Assembly: GCA_025201375.1 (NCBI GenBank)
Contig: JAIWZP010000041.1
Coordinates: 62,001-126,000 of the forward strand
Length of the DNA: 64,000 nucleotides
From: Gongronella butleri
Taxonomy: Eukaryota > Mucoromycota > Mucoromycetes > Mucorales > Cunninghamellaceae
Reading direction: 5' to 3'
Each line of letters opens with the position of its first letter. Position 1 is the stretch's first letter. The position numbers were made by a program, and so were the translations under genes. Below, one piece after another: positions 46,364 through 58,585 of the stretch. The notes under the pieces are model-generated. The model was given only the letters and a program-made list of their open reading frames with translations, was not told the DNA's origin and searched no databases.

Positions 46364-47983
46364 ATGCTTTCCGTCCTTCTCGAGTCGATCACGCGCCCCG
46401 ACGAATTTAAAGCGCTGCTTAGCTACAAGTTTGCAGGCAAATCGACCAACAAGCTGTCTCATCAAAAGGCGCTTGCCGCTGACAGTGGCAAGGCCAAGTG
46501 CTATTTTTACTTGAATATGGTAACCCTTTTTTTTTATTTTATCTTGGCCTTTTCCTCACGCACTTCTTTTTTTATTTTATTTTTTTACACTAGACGTCGC
46601 GCAGCTTCGCTGCCGTGATTCAAGAGCTGGATGATGACCTCCGTGACGCTGTAAGACGAGCAAACAAACAAACAAAACGGACAAGCGTCGCCCATTTTTG
46701 CCCATTTTTGCTCATTTTATTGCCAGATTTGCCTGTTTTACCTTGTTCTCCGTGGCTTGGACACCATTGAGGATGACATGACCTTGGATCTTGATCGCAA
46801 GGTGGAATTGTTGCGTTCCTTTGATACCATCATCTACCAAAAGGGCTGGACATTCACTGAGAGTGAGTAAAAAATGCGAAACAAAAAAGCGAAAAGCAGG
46901 CGATTCACCCGTCTTTTTTTCGTGTTTTAGATGGCCCCAATGAGAAGGATCGCGAGTTGCTTGTGCATTTTGACGTTGTGATTGACGAATTCCTCAAGCT
47001 GAAGCCCGGGTTCCAGACGGTGATTGCAGACATTACGAAAAAGATGGGCAATGGCATGGCGGACTATGCGACGGGCGAGCATCGTGTCAACACGTCTGTT
47101 GCGACGATCAAGGACTTTGATCTGTACTGCCATTATGTCGCTGGCCTTGTGGGCTATGGTCTGTCTGATCTGTTTGCGGCTTCGGGCCTCGAGGACCCCA
47201 GCATTGCAAAGAACACGACGCTGTCCAACAACATGGGTCTCTTTTTGCAAAAGACCAACATCATCCGCGACTATCGCGAGGATCTGGACGACGGACGCCA
47301 ATTCTGGCCAAAGGAGATCTGGGGCGACTATGCCGACAATTTTGGTGACTTTATCCACCCGGAAAACAAGGAAAAGGTAAAAAAAGCACTTTGGGCAAAA
47401 TGGGACCGCGTCTCATTTTTATTTTTTATGAACTAGGCACGCGCGTGCTTGAGTGCCATGGTGCTCAATGTGTTGGAATTGATTCCGGACGTGCTGACGT
47501 ACCTGTCCAAGCTGCAGAACCAGTCCGTGTTCAATTTCTGTGCGATTCCGCAGGTGATGGCCATTTCCACGCTTGCGCTCGTGTTCAACAACATGGATGT
47601 GTTCCACCGCAACGTCAAGATCCGCAAGGGCGAGGCCGTCAAGCTCATTCTCGCTAGCACCAACATGGACAATGTCATTGCCATCTTCCGCGAATACATC
47701 CACGTCATTTCCAAGAAGAACGACCCCACCGACCCCAACTTTATGAAGATTTCCATGGCCATTGGCAAGGTAAACCTGGGAAAAATCAAGAGAAACCCAA
47801 GAAAAAACCGTGTTTTCTTATGATTCTCCTTTTTTTTTTTTTTCTGTGTAGACTGAGCAATGGATCACGGCCAACATCCCGACCAAGCAAACGGTTGCGC
47901 GCCGATCATCGCTGCATGTGTTCTTGCCCATCCTTGTTGGTTTGATTGGCATGATGGTCATGCAATACTTCAAGACCAACTAA
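46364..47983 (+). CDS. ERG9: Squalene synthase (farnesyl-diphosphate farnesyltransferase)
   Basis: Six exons: 46364-46519, 46594-46650, 46727-46862, 46931-47376, 47437-47769 and 47852-47983; 419 residues, normal for fungal Erg9. It condenses two farnesyl diphosphates to squalene, the first committed step of sterol synthesis, on the ER membrane. The first Asp-rich motif reads LDTIEDDMTLD (about residues 82-92) and the second NIIRDYREDLDDGRQFWP. MGLFLQKTN is also conserved. A single C-terminal transmembrane segment (FLPILVGLIGMMVMQYF) ends in KTN and anchors the enzyme in the ER. Upstream is a CT-rich leader without a clear TATA. Confidence 0.97.
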
Positions 47984-48216
47984 AAAAAAAAAAATACTCC
48001 ATGGACGCGCCATGGACCACGCACGCCCCCGCCCCTTTCTTTTCTCCTCCATTTATGTATTTGCCCACGCACCTCGTAGTACCCTTTTTCCGCCTTTTTT
48101 TTTTCTTTGATGCCCCTCACTGTCTGCTTTTTTTTTTCCCTTTATCTCCGATACATTACACTACTAATTTTATAAAAAAAAAAAAAGGACAAGCAGCTTG
48201 TTTGATTTTATTTTCG

Positions 48217-49344
48217 CTACGATAGCAGATGATCGAGCTTCATGTGCTTTGACGTGACGTGGGAAGTCGGTGGGGTGGGCGACCGAGACGATGACTGGTA
48301 CCGGGTATGAGGATTCGCTTTTTTCATGACGTCCATGGGCTTGAGTGGCGCTGGTGGCTGCTGGTTCTGGTTCTGATGTTGTGCAGGCTGGTCGTCGACG
48401 GTGGGTGTGGGTGTTGGCGGCGACAATTGGTGATGATAGGGCGACATGCGCGGCGTGACTATTTTTGTGTCGATTCTTGCAGCCGATGGTGGGCTTGACG
48501 GGTGCAATGGTTTTGAATCGTCGTCGTCGTCGTCTTGTTCATCGTCCTCGACTAATGTGTGGGTAGACGCGGGAGGAAGGGGCGCACTGGCAGCTTGAGG
48601 GACGCGTGTTGCCGCTGCCAAGGCGGCATGGTCGGGCAACTGGAGATTGTTTTCGTCAACGATGTTTTTTAGGTACTTTATGTAGTCAATGGCGCTCTGG
48701 AGGATCGAGAGCTTGTGGAGGTATTCTTGATTGGCGCACGTTGGGATGATGGCCTTAAGTTGCATGATTTTATCGTTGATTCTCTCGCGCCGCCGCCGTT
48801 CAATGGCGCTGTGCGACATTTTCCGTGCCTTTTCGCGCTGGTCTGCGGGTGACGAATACACGGCGGCCGGCGGGCCCATGGCGTGGTGATGATACGCGCC
48901 GGGATGCGCGCCATGTGTAGGTGGCAGTGCCAATTGCGGCGGCAACGCCAGACTCGGTGGCGGCAGCGTCGTTAGTGCCGAGTTGGGTGACGCCGAGTGC
49001 ACCGCGTACGTGTATGGCGACACAACGGGCGACGACGTCGCGTCCGAGGGGCGTTTGGGAAGGATGCGCTCGTATTTGCTCGATGAGGACGAAGCGGATG
49101 GCGTGGGCGGTGCCGTTGCGGGATGTGCGGGCGTCAAAGCGTTGCTCGGCGACGCTACTTGGATAAAGTATTGAGGCTGACCCGTCGGCGACTGATGATA
49201 CACAATGGGGATGACGTGCGGCGCCGGATAAGGCGCCAATGCCTGTGGCATCGCCACAAAAGACGTTGTCGCTGCCGACGCCGGTAACAAGGGCGACGGA
49301 TGAGGCTCAATCGACACTCGCTTCTTCTTGGTTGGTGGTGCCAT
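48217..49344 (-). CDS. bHLH transcription factor
   Basis: Single exon, 375 residues. The basic helix-loop-helix domain spans about residues 176-232. The basic region SHSAIERRRRERINDK has the H-x3-E-x3-R pattern (His178, Glu182, Arg186) that contacts CANNTG/E-box DNA, typically CACGTG. The loop is short and helix 2 reads KLSILQSAIDYIKYLK. The flanks are Pro/Ser/Ala-rich and disordered, with an Asp-rich stretch (EDDEQDDDDDD) after the bHLH. The start carries PTKKKR, a nuclear signal. No leucine zipper is obvious. The target genes cannot be read from sequence; lipid or phosphate regulators are among fungal relatives of this type, which is inference. This is one of the two intronless genes annotated here; the other is the 88-residue ORF at 3010. 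Confidence 0.9.
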   Translation of the reverse strand: MAPPTKKKRVSIEPHPSPLLPASAATTSFVAMPQALAPYPAPHVIPIVYHQSPTGQPQYFIQVASPSNALTPAHPATAPPTPSASSSSSKYERILPKRPSDATSSPVVSPYTYAVHSASPNSALTTLPPPSLALPPQLALPPTHGAHPGAYHHHAMGPPAAVYSSPADQREKARKMSHSAIERRRRERINDKIMQLKAIIPTCANQEYLHKLSILQSAIDYIKYLKNIVDENNLQLPDHAALAAATRVPQAASAPLPPASTHTLVEDDEQDDDDDDSKPLHPSSPPSAARIDTKIVTPRMSPYHHQLSPPTPTPTVDDQPAQHQNQNQQPPAPLKPMDVMKKANPHTRYQSSSRSPTPPTSHVTSKHMKLDHLLS

Positions 49345-52300
49345 GGATCAAAAGAGGGGAAAAAAAAGAGAGATTGGGAAAGAAAAAAAAGGGGGGGCGA
49401 ACAATCAGACCGCACGGGAAGAAGAATCAAGCCGTGGAAACCAAGGAAGCGAGCAATGTCTCTTTTTTGAATTTCCAGTGATTCTGCTACCTACAATAGC
49501 AAGGGGGTGGAAGGCGAGAAAGAGAAAAGCAAAAGAAAAAGAAAAAATAAATAACCAATGGTCTCGTTCAATCTTAAAAAAAACAAAAAAGGCCTCGTCA
49601 CCCTTAATGGCGTGCGTGAGTGTGTGTGATTTGTGTGTGTATTAAGAACCCCTCTTTTTCCCCATATCCCTCCATTTCAATTGCAACACACAACTTTGGC
49701 GAAAAATGTGCCTGGATGAGCGTTCACTCTTTGATCGTCGCCCGGATATCTCCCAATGACAGGCAAGATGGCCCACCACGTGCGTCCCCCATTGGCTCAT
49801 CCCGCTGCATGAAAGCAAAATAAGCATGTCTCCTTGATTTCCTCAGTCGTGTGACCTCATTGTGCAAGGCTCACCAATCAAATCGCCAATTGGTATACAC
49901 GAGGTGTCAACTGAGGCTTGCATTGATAATACATCAAGCAAGCCGTGTTGGACTGCATCGTGCGCATCTTTTCTTTTTTTTTAAGGGGATAACGCAGGGG
50001 ATGAGCCTGGACGGGATCATCATCTCGACGTAAGGGATCTTGCTTAATAGAAAACAGCCGTGAAATATAAGGTGAAAAGGCCAAATGGGCCAAGGGTCGA
50101 TCTTCCTCTGGGATGTCCCAAAATGTTCGCGACCTTTGAAAGCCGCCACGGGCTCACATGACGACCAATTCCCCATGTTTCAAACCAACCTACACACGTG
50201 CTGGCCACATCCCTCAGGGCCTCCAGGCTTGCCGATCATCTGTTTGCAGTGGCCATCCGCGACAAGGCTCGTGCTCGTCGCGCATCTTGAGATGTTTTTG
50301 CCTTTTTCCCACTGTCCATGTCTCCAATGCCCCGTGCGAAGACTTGATGTCCACGAATGGCGAGAAATAAAACGAAAAAAAGGACATCCCTTCCAAAGCT
50401 TATTGTTGCGAGCACGTGCCACGAATGGCTATCTTTTGCCCAAGCAAATGCCCAACACGTCGCACACACGCCAGGGCCAACATGGGCTCAAATCGAGCCA
50501 ATGACACCGCGAAATCGCGTAAAAAGGAGCACATGCGCGCGATTTCACGCACAAGGACGCGATACACGCGTCGCTCCAGGAGCTCAAAACGTGGAAAGAC
50601 AAAGAAAAAAAGACAAGACTAGATTGATGGTTTATCATTTTCTTTTATTTTTTTTTTAACAAGATGCATTGTTCCTTTTTGCACAATCAGATATCAAGGT
50701 TGAATACATTACGCTTCTCGGCTGTTGGCGGAGAGACGTTTATATTAGAAGTGCCAGAAATAATGCAAACATACGTATCATCATGATGGAAAAAAGGAAC
50801 AATGCACCTTGTGCGCGCAAAAATGTAAAAAAAAACTCACACGCCCATTCACAAACACATCTCACGCGGGGGACTTGGAATAAAAGTAAAAAAGGGTATT
50901 TATTGGTTGTAAATCTAGTAGAAAAAAAGAATGAGTCGAGCTGTTCAACATGCCCAATTCAATGCCTCTCTTTTTTGTTTTCTGAGCCATCAGACATCCA
51001 AGGAAGTGTTAAGCCCACATCGCGATCTGAGACAAAGGGCCAAGACGAATTACAACACAAGGTCAACGCCAGCCCAATGTCAGACGATCGCTCGGGTGGA
51101 AACTGCGAAGTTGCGGGTGTTGTTTTTCATCCTTTGGCTTTTCCCAAACACAATTGCTGCCTTTTTTCACTTTTTGCTTACCTGATGTCTCGCTAAAAGC
51201 TAGTCCAGAAGTCGCATGATCATTTCAAAGGACGTCTTTTTCAAAAAAGCCAACCTGTAAAACGAGAAAAAGATGGTCAATACGACTGCCTTTCGCGTTT
51301 TGATGCCCAAATTCACAATTGCACAAGACACAATGAGTAGTCAGGAGATTTTACTGGCAAGTAACTACCGCGCTCAGCGTAGCACGGTGGTTTATCTCGT
51401 CATGGTCGATAGGATGGTGAAGGAAGCCCTTCAGCTGTATCATCATTCCACTCTTTTTTTTTTTGTCTGCGCGCCACTCTCTCGCTCTTTTGCTCCATGC
51501 ATTACCTTTGAATCAATCAATTGACAAGCCCAGTGGTTACTAGCACCACCGAGGATCCAGACAACAACAACAAAAAGAAGAAAAGGTAGGCAAAAGGAAA
51601 AGAAAACAAGTAAAAACAAGCTTGGCGGCCGTTTTATAAAGCCCCGTCGAAAAAAATTTTCTCCCCCGTCGCACCACTGTCACAGTGCGGAGATCCTTCT
51701 AGAAATTGAGCAGACACGCTTCACTCAAGCCACTGCATAAAGAAATTTATCGCCCGTCTGCCTATTTTTTTATTTTTTTTTTCAAAGACAATTGAGCGAG
51801 GCTCACACTGTTGGCATAGCTTCAATGACCTTGCAATGGCCATTGACACACACATCTCGCAGTGGCTCGCGCCGTGTTTGTATTGTGTCATGTCATGTCA
51901 TGTCATGTCATGTCACGTGACCAATCCGTGCCAAAAAAAAAAAAAAAAAAAAAGAACGGAGATCGCGTGTCACGGCAGCCCATTTGAGTGCCTTTGGTCC
52001 TGCACACGGCCTGCGCACCACATGCCCCGGCTGGGGAGCCATGGAAACGCGTAGCAATTTGAATAATTTCCTTTTTCTCGGGCAACACAGCAAATGCTCG
52101 TTAATCAGCATTTGGTGGCGCGGCGCGCAAGCCCGAAAACACGGGAAAAAAATGAACAAGCGTGGGGAAACCTAGCGTAAGCAAGGGTGGTGTGGCCAGG
52201 GAATATTCATCTTGCGTGCATGCCATCCGAATGACATGAAAAGAGCGGTGCCTTTCTTTTTTTCTCGGCAAGGGCAGGCTGCTGATCAATCAAAGTCCTC

Positions 52301-53298
52301 TGTGATGATTCTTGGGAATTTTGAGGGCGCCAAACAGGGTTCAGACAGAAAAAAGAAAAAAAAAAGGTAACTTTTTTATGCAAATCTTATTGTAAGATGC
52401 TCGGCATGCACGGATGTCCTCCTGTCAAAACCTTGTTCCGAGATCCAATCTCGCGTATTAAGCTCAAGAGTTGATCCATAGTTGGGGGGAGCCCCTGCCA
52501 TTGAGAAAACCTTCATGCCCTTGCTTTCAATCCTGCCTTCCTTTTGAGAAAAAAAAAAGCGCTTTTTTGCTCAGGACCATCGATTCAAGTGGAGATCGAT
52601 AATGCTTCTCCCCCATCCATTTGCCCAGGACACTATTTCAACAATGAAAAAGTCAGATTCGCACGGTCAGGGCGCCATGGACTGGCAAGTGGGAAAACCG
52701 GAGGCTGAAATCCCCACAGTTTGCAAGCGCCTTCCAAAAGTCATGCAAATCAGCTATTAACTCAGCCAGAAAGAAAAGGGGGCCAGCACCACTCGTCCTT
52801 GAACGCGGCCCTCGCTAGTCACAGAACCTTTGTGTGGCCAATTTACCTGCATGTTGTCCACGTTTTCTAGCTCTCTCTGTCTTTTTTTTTTTTTTTGTAC
52901 TCGCGCTTTTAAAGAATGTAATGGCTGACTAGGACGCGAGGTCGACGCGCCCAATGTGCTCGGGTGACGCGTGCCAAGGATGAATGGTGGGCCGTTCTCT
53001 GTGTATCTCGAGATATCGGTGTTTCACTTGCAAAATGTGGGGGTGGGGGGTGAGACGTGACGTAAAAATCTTTTATTGCTTATTTTTGTGCACCTCCCCC
53101 CACAAATGCACGCCAATTGCTCTTTCAGAGACGTCAAATCCTATAAAAAGGGACCCAACAACAATGGACTTGGTTTCTCCATTACGCTTCCTCTCTTTTT
53201 CATACGTGGTCTTGTCTCTTTTTTCTTTTTGATTCCCCCTTTTTATTGTTTCTGTTCCTACATTACCTTTTTTTTTTTACATTTCAAAAATCATCAGC
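49345..53298. other. 4-kb gap without recognised gene
   Basis: No ORF above about 175 codons and none resembling a known family. It holds a short pentanucleotide array CATGT x5 at 51891-51916 running into TCACGTGACC (a palindromic E-box), an A-run at 51933-51953, and scattered CT-rich tracts. A noncoding transcript or lineage-specific gene cannot be excluded. Confidence 0.5.
53141..53150 (+). promoter_or_regulatory. TATA-box-like element of the amino-acid transporter gene
   Basis: CTATAAAAAG lies about 158 bp upstream of the ATG and is followed by a CT-rich leader. Confidence 0.6.
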
Positions 53299-54740
53299 AT
53301 GAGCCCAGACCACGCCATTGAAAAAAATGTCGACATGTGCGAGGTGGCCACCTCCTGTAAGCTCGTCAATTGGGCTACAAAGCATTCCCACCCGTTGACA
53401 CATGCTTCTTTTTTCACAGCTGTCGATGATGACTCGTCACTTTCCGGCCGCATCAAGGGCGATCATGGCAATTGCTCGTCTTTTATGGCTTATTTTAATG
53501 TTGTCTGCGTCGTGGTACGTTTTAAGAGATCAAATAACAAAAATCAAAGGCACGACCCTCCCATTAATGACCCTTTTTTTTATTTTCTTAGGCTGGCACA
53601 GGCACACTCGGCTTGCCGTATGCATTTATGCAGGGTGGCTGGATGGGATTGCTCATTTTTTTCCTGTCATGGGCCATGAGCATCTACACGGGCGTGCTCC
53701 TTGTCAAAGCCTTGTACGGCGTGCCAAACCGGCGCATCAGCACGTTCAAGGAACTGTCGACCGTGTGTTTTGGATGGATTGGCGGCTGGTTCACCTTTTT
53801 CTTGCAATGCTGGATCCTCATTGGCGTACCATCGCTTTACATGGTTCTGTCGGGCCAAAATATGCATTCGCTCTGCCAGGGCACGAGCGCCGAGCTGAAT
53901 GCGCGCTATTGGACCATCATTTGCACCGTGTTTGTCGGTTTACCGTTTGTCCTTGTTAAAACCATGAAAGAAGTCGCGTGGGCGAGCGCAATTGGGTCGA
54001 TTACGACCGTCATCGTGGTGCTCATTGTGCTCGTTGTGGCCTGTATTGAGCAGCCGTCGCTGCCGACGCCCCAGCACGACGCCGTCATTTGGCCGCAATT
54101 CCCATCGGCGCTCGCGACCATCAGCTTCTCGTTTGGTGGCAATGTCATCTATCCCAATGTCGAGCTGTCGATGCGCCATCCGCGCCAGTGGCCAAAGGTG
54201 CTTGCCATTGGCCTGTCGTCGTGCGCCGCGCTGTACTTGCTGTGTGCCGTGCCAGGCTATTACATTTACGGCCGCGACACCATGTCCCCCATCTACAACA
54301 ACCTGCCACGCAATGCCGCCTACATGGTCGCTGTCGTCCTCATCACCATCCACGTGCTCATGGCCGCGCCTCTGCTCCTGACGTCACTGTCGCTCGATCT
54401 CGAGGAAATGCTGCGCCTCAATCGCTTTGGCAACACTAAAGAGGCTCTCGTGCGCTCAACTCTGCGCATCGTCATCCTCGGCATCGTGATGATCATTGCC
54501 ATTTTCCTGCCCTACTTTGACCTGCTCATGGAACTTGTGGGCTCGGTGTCCAACTGCACGCTTATTTTTTTGCTTCCAATTTTCACGTACCTCAAGCTCA
54601 CCGGTGTGCGCAACAAGCCCATTTACGAGCTTGCCTGGATGGCCCTCATCGTCGTCTTTGGTCTCGTCGGGCTCATCTTTGGCACAAAGGGCGCCATTGA
54701 GGCACTCATTGTGCGCGTCGGACAAGGTGTGCCTTCGTAA
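53299..54740 (+). CDS. Amino-acid transporter, AAAP (AVT/SLC32-36-like) family
   Basis: Three exons: 53299-53356, 53420-53514 and 53592-54740; 433 residues. About eleven membrane segments are visible. The first contains the family signature AGTGTLGLPYAFMQGGW, in which the broken helix binds substrate. SFSFGGNVIYPNVELSMR is the conserved segment of helices 5-6, and VPGYYIYGRDT another. Transporters of this type move neutral amino acids with H+ across vacuolar or plasma membranes. The acidic cytosolic N-terminus (residues 1-50) is short compared with Avt1. Exact substrate and membrane are unknown. A poly(A) signal lies at 54853-54858. Confidence 0.88.
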
Positions 54741-55147
54741 CTTATTACGATATTTCCTTTTTCCTTTGTTGTATTTTTATTATCTCTTTCTCCCGCAGTC
54801 GTGTATTTTTATCCATTTTCCCCCTGTAAATACTGTATGTGCTATCATAGTCAATAAAGCGCGATACCAAAACAACATGCATTCTCAGCACTCATTTGCA
54901 AAAAAAAAAAAAAAAAAAAAAAAAAAGCCATGCTGTGTGATAAGATGGTCCTTGTGTTTTGGAGAAATAATGTTGAAACTCATTGACTTGATATGCAATG
55001 ACTCTTCTGAGACCTCTTCTTCGATTTTGATTTGGCAGATATACTGCAAATCTGAATTTTTATTGTTGCTGTGAATTGTGTCAAGCGTGATTTATTTTGA
55101 TTTTTGCGTGAAATTTTCTATAACAGGTATTTGAATGATCTAAAAGT
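54741..55147. other. Convergent 3' flanks
   Basis: Holds AATAAA at 54853-54858 and an A-run at 54900-54926; no gene. Confidence 0.6.
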
Positions 55148-56908
55148 TCAAGTCGAGGTCTGACAGCAGGCATTGCCGTTGGCGATGGCGTCGGAGGACC
55201 ATCCCGGGCCGCAGGTGCAGAACGACTTTGTCAATTCGGCGACCTCGTGTGCGATGCGCTTGACTTCACGCTGGACGACGTCCGTCATGTACTGGTTCTT
55301 GCGGTAGGCATCGAGGGTCTCCTGGACATCGCGCGGCAGCGACGTATAAAGCATGCGTGGGGAGCCAAGAATGAACAGGGTAGCAAAAGCGGCTTGCTGA
55401 TCGACCTGCGTATTGTCGGCCTGCTGCTGGATGGGGTTTTCGTGTGGGTACAGGGACCGGAAGACGATGGGGTAAAGCGGGGATTGCGTGGTGTCGGCAA
55501 GGAGGCGACGGATATATGCTTTGGCTTTTTCTTGGTCGTCGTTTTGCTGCGACGAGGACGCCATCATTGACTGGCTGGCCAGCACGCGTGTGAATTCTGC
55601 CGGGACATTGCGCAGCACGACCTGCACCGCCTCGTCCAGCGCGCGTGGCTTTTCGAGCCACATGTTTTCTGGGATGCGTTTGCAGAACGAATGCGCGACT
55701 GTCGCCCAATTGAGCGGGGTCGATGGGGGCGGGGGCGATGACGACGACGTGTCGACCTGCTGTGGCTGCGCCGCTTGCGTCGCTGTATCGTCGGATGGCT
55801 TGCACAGCTTGACGGGTGGGTGATCCTGGTCGTAACTGATCAAAAAGTAGCCGCGCGGGCGGCCGGTCTCCTTGTCGACAGGGTGCATGGACTCGTACAG
55901 GACCTTGAGCGGGCTCCAGTAGCTCGGGTACTTGTAACGAGCTGTGTCGAGGACGAGCACCATCTCATTTTCCGGGTTGTACGCGCCAATGGGCGAAAAA
56001 TGACCATCGCCCGTCTGGCCCAGTGTCTTTCGTGAAAACGAGATGACCATGAACTTGTCCGACTGCGATGCGATGCTCTCGACGTCCTGGCGAAACTCAT
56101 CCAAAGAGAAATTCGGCGCGCGCTTGGCAATCACGTCGCTGTGGCATTTTGCAAGGCAAGCAAACTTGTCAAACGTGATCCCGTTTTTCTTCATCTCCTC
56201 CTTGGACGCGCAGCAGTCGAGCAATTCATCTGCAATGGGAGGAAAAAAAAAAAGAGGAGTGAGCAGCCGTCCTTTTGTCGTCATTTCATTCTTTCATCCT
56301 TTTTGTCCTTGTCGCCCTTGACTCACATACCAGAATACCAGCGCCAATTGCCCTTCCATCGTCGCTTGGGATCGACTTCGAGCGCATTGAGCACCATGGC
56401 CACTGCAAATTATAGCCAAACCAAAAATAAAAAAATAAAAAAATAAAAAATGAGAATTTGATCGATTTCAACGCAAATACGAGCTTTTTTTACATGATGA
56501 TGGGCCGCAATAGGCTGGTTCGGATTGCGTCGTAAAGTTGCCTGTCAAAGGGAAGAAGCCCTCTGCATAGCCGGCTTCCATGGCTGATCGGAACATTCGC
56601 TTGCCCTCATCCGATGAGAAGCGGATGAGCGACGATGGCAGTTCGCGCTGGTAAAATGTGTTTTGCAAATCGGATGAAGCATCCTGGTTGAGGCCAAGCA
56701 GGTCTTGGAACGCACTGGCGGCCGCTTCAGTCCGTGGTGCGGCCGGTGCACCAGGAACAGGCGTTGGCGCAGGCGCCTCGGTGACTGCTGGCAACGAGCC
56801 TTGTTGTTGCGGCTGTTGTGTCGACAGTGAGCGCGCACATTGGCTGCACAAGGCGGGTTTGGTCGCCTTGTTCTTTGAAAACAGCTGCAAGGATCGTAAG
56901 GCTTTCAT
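55148..56908 (-). CDS. PCS: Phytochelatin synthase with presequence-like N-terminus
   Basis: Three exons: 56908-56494, 56402-56331 and 56229-55148; 522 residues. Phytochelatin synthase is a papain-like gamma-glutamylcysteine dipeptidyl transpeptidase. It builds (gamma-Glu-Cys)n-Gly from glutathione to chelate Cd and other metals. The core opens FFPLTGNFTTQSEPAYCGPSS. The catalytic triad is Cys134, His239 (GDGHFSPIGAY) and Asp257 (VLDTARYKYP). Spacings of 105 and 18 residues match plant PCS1 (Cys56, His162, Asp180). LAMVLNALEVDP and WKGNWRWYSDELLDCC are also family-typical. The first 40 residues (MKALRSLQLFSKNKA..., CARSLSTQ) are basic, Ser-rich and acid-free, like a mitochondrial presequence. 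The C-terminal half is variable, with CTCGPG and a terminal Cys pair. It is divergent from RACK1, 205 bp apart. Confidence 0.93.
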
Positions 56909-57113
56909 AAAAAAAAAAGGAAAGAAATAAGGAGAAGGTGAAAGAAAAGAAAAAAAAAAGCGAGCAAGGGGGAACCCAGCCAGGCAAAATAGATCTCGCT
57001 GACTTTGAATTTTGGGGTAAGGAACTGTGCCGGGTGGAAAAAAAAAAGTGGCGGCTCCGTCCGCCCTGGCCGCTCTTCTTTTTCTTCCTCTTTCTATTCT
57101 CTATTTGCGAAAT
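56909..57113. promoter_or_regulatory. Short bidirectional upstream region, phytochelatin synthase / RACK1
   Basis: Only 205 bp separate the two starts. Purine runs face one gene and pyrimidine runs (CTTCTTTTTCTTCCTC) the other. No clear TATA. Sharing of control elements is inference. Confidence 0.4.
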
Positions 57114-57475
57114 ATGGACACTCTTACTCTTCGCGGTACTCTTGAAGGTAACCTAGCCATTGATTCTTTCGCGTGCCGCCTTTTTTCCATCTGTCGATCG
57201 ATGCCAATTCCACCAGACTCTCAATTGCGATGGATGGATGGATAGATGGATGGATGGATGCGAACAGACAAGATGAAAAAGCAAAAAAGGGACGTTTGGT
57301 TGCCATGGCGACGCTCACACTTGCTTCTTTTTAGGTCACGGTAACTGGGTGACGGCTTTGGCCACCACCTCCGAGAACCCTGACATGGTGTTGTCTGCTT
57401 CTCGTGGTACGTTTTCGAAAAAAAAATGACAGCAAAACGACGCACACGCTTGACAATGATTGCATAAACTCACTT

Positions 57476-57507
<32 letters not shown>

Positions 57508-58426
57508 TTCTAGACAAGACCTTGATTGTCTGGCACTTGACCCGTGACGAGGTCAACTATGGCATTCCCCGCAAGTCGTTGGTTGGTCACAGCCACTTTG
57601 TCCAGGATGTGTGCATCAGCTCGGACGGCATGTTCGCTCTTTCGGCCTCGTGGGATCACACCCTCCGCCTCTGGGACCTTGCCACCGGCACCACCACCCG
57701 CCGCTTCATTGGCCACGAAAACGACGTCTTGTCGGTCGCCTTCTCCGCCGACAACCGCCAAATCGTCTCGGGCTCGCGCGACAAGTCCATCAAGTTGTGG
57801 AACACCCTCGGTGAGTGCAAGTACAACATCACCGAGCAGGGCCACTCCGAGTGGGTCTCGTGCGTCCGCTTCTCGCCCAACCCCGCCAACCCCCTCATCG
57901 TCTCCGGTGGCTGGGACAAGATCGTCAAGTGCTGGGATCTCACCAAGCTCAAGCTCAAGGCCAACTTTGTCGGCCACAATGGCTACGTCAGCACTCTGTC
58001 CATCAGGTAAGGCACAAAAAAATTTCTGAATTTTTTTTTATGGGTTGCTCAAATTTTTATTTTTATTTTCATAGCCCCGACGGCTCCTTGTGCGCGTCCG
58101 CTGGCAAGGATGGTGTTGTCATGCTCTGGGATCTCTCGGACTGCAAGCACTTGTACTCCCTTGAGGCTGGTGCCCCCGTCAATGCCTTGACCTTCTCGCC
58201 CAACCGCTACTGGCTCTGCGCCGCCACGGACTCTTCCATCAAGATCTACGATCTCGAGTCCAAGTCCATCGTCGACGAGCTCCGCCCCGAGTACGCTCAG
58301 GTTGGCAAGGGCCGTGCCTTGGCCCCCGCTGCCTTGTCGCTCGCCTGGAACTCGGATGGCACCACCCTCTTCTCGGGCTACACTGACAACTTGATCCGCG
58401 TCTGGTCCGTGTCGCGCACCCTCTAA
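57114..58426 (+). CDS. RACK1 ribosomal scaffold (Asc1/Cpc2-like)
   Basis: Four exons: 57114-57147, 57335-57406, 57514-58006 and 58075-58426; 316 residues, the canonical RACK1 length. Seven WD40 repeats are present, with the typical starts [24 protein letters not shown] and [11 protein letters not shown], and WD ends such as LWDLATG and [12 protein letters not shown]1 sits on the 40S subunit head, links signalling kinases to translation and aids ribosome quality control. Codon choice is strongly C-ending, as expected for a highly expressed gene. Intron 1 has a GATG/GGAT tetranucleotide tract (57231-57260). I looked for a C/D snoRNA in the introns, as found in RACK1 genes of other organisms, but saw no convincing C and D boxes. 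Confidence 0.97.
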
Positions 58427-58579
58427 ATATTATAATTTAGTTGTCTTTCCCCCCACCCCTTCCCAGCACCATTCATACACGCATCTCTTTTCTTGACGCT
58501 CCATGATTTCCCTTTTATGTACACGTCCTCGTCCACTTCCCTCCCTTTGTTTTATCTGTTAAGAGACATGTCCTTTTGC

Positions 58580-58585
58580 AATAAA
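58580..58585 (+). terminator. Poly(A) signal of RACK1
   Basis: AATAAA about 155 bp after the stop codon. Confidence 0.5.

Noticed and set aside
51273..51524. 83-codon ORF in the 49.3-53.3 kb gap
   Set aside because: No recognised family, no promoter layout and a Phe-run at its end; not supported as a gene.
51891..51916. CATGT array as a possible CRISPR or satellite
   Set aside because: Only five perfect 5-bp units with no spacers; a simple microsatellite.
57148..57334. Possible intronic C/D snoRNA in RACK1 intron 1
   Set aside because: RACK1 introns host snoRNAs in other organisms, but no paired C (RUGAUGA) and D (CUGA) boxes with suitable spacing were found; the GATG words belong to a microsatellite.
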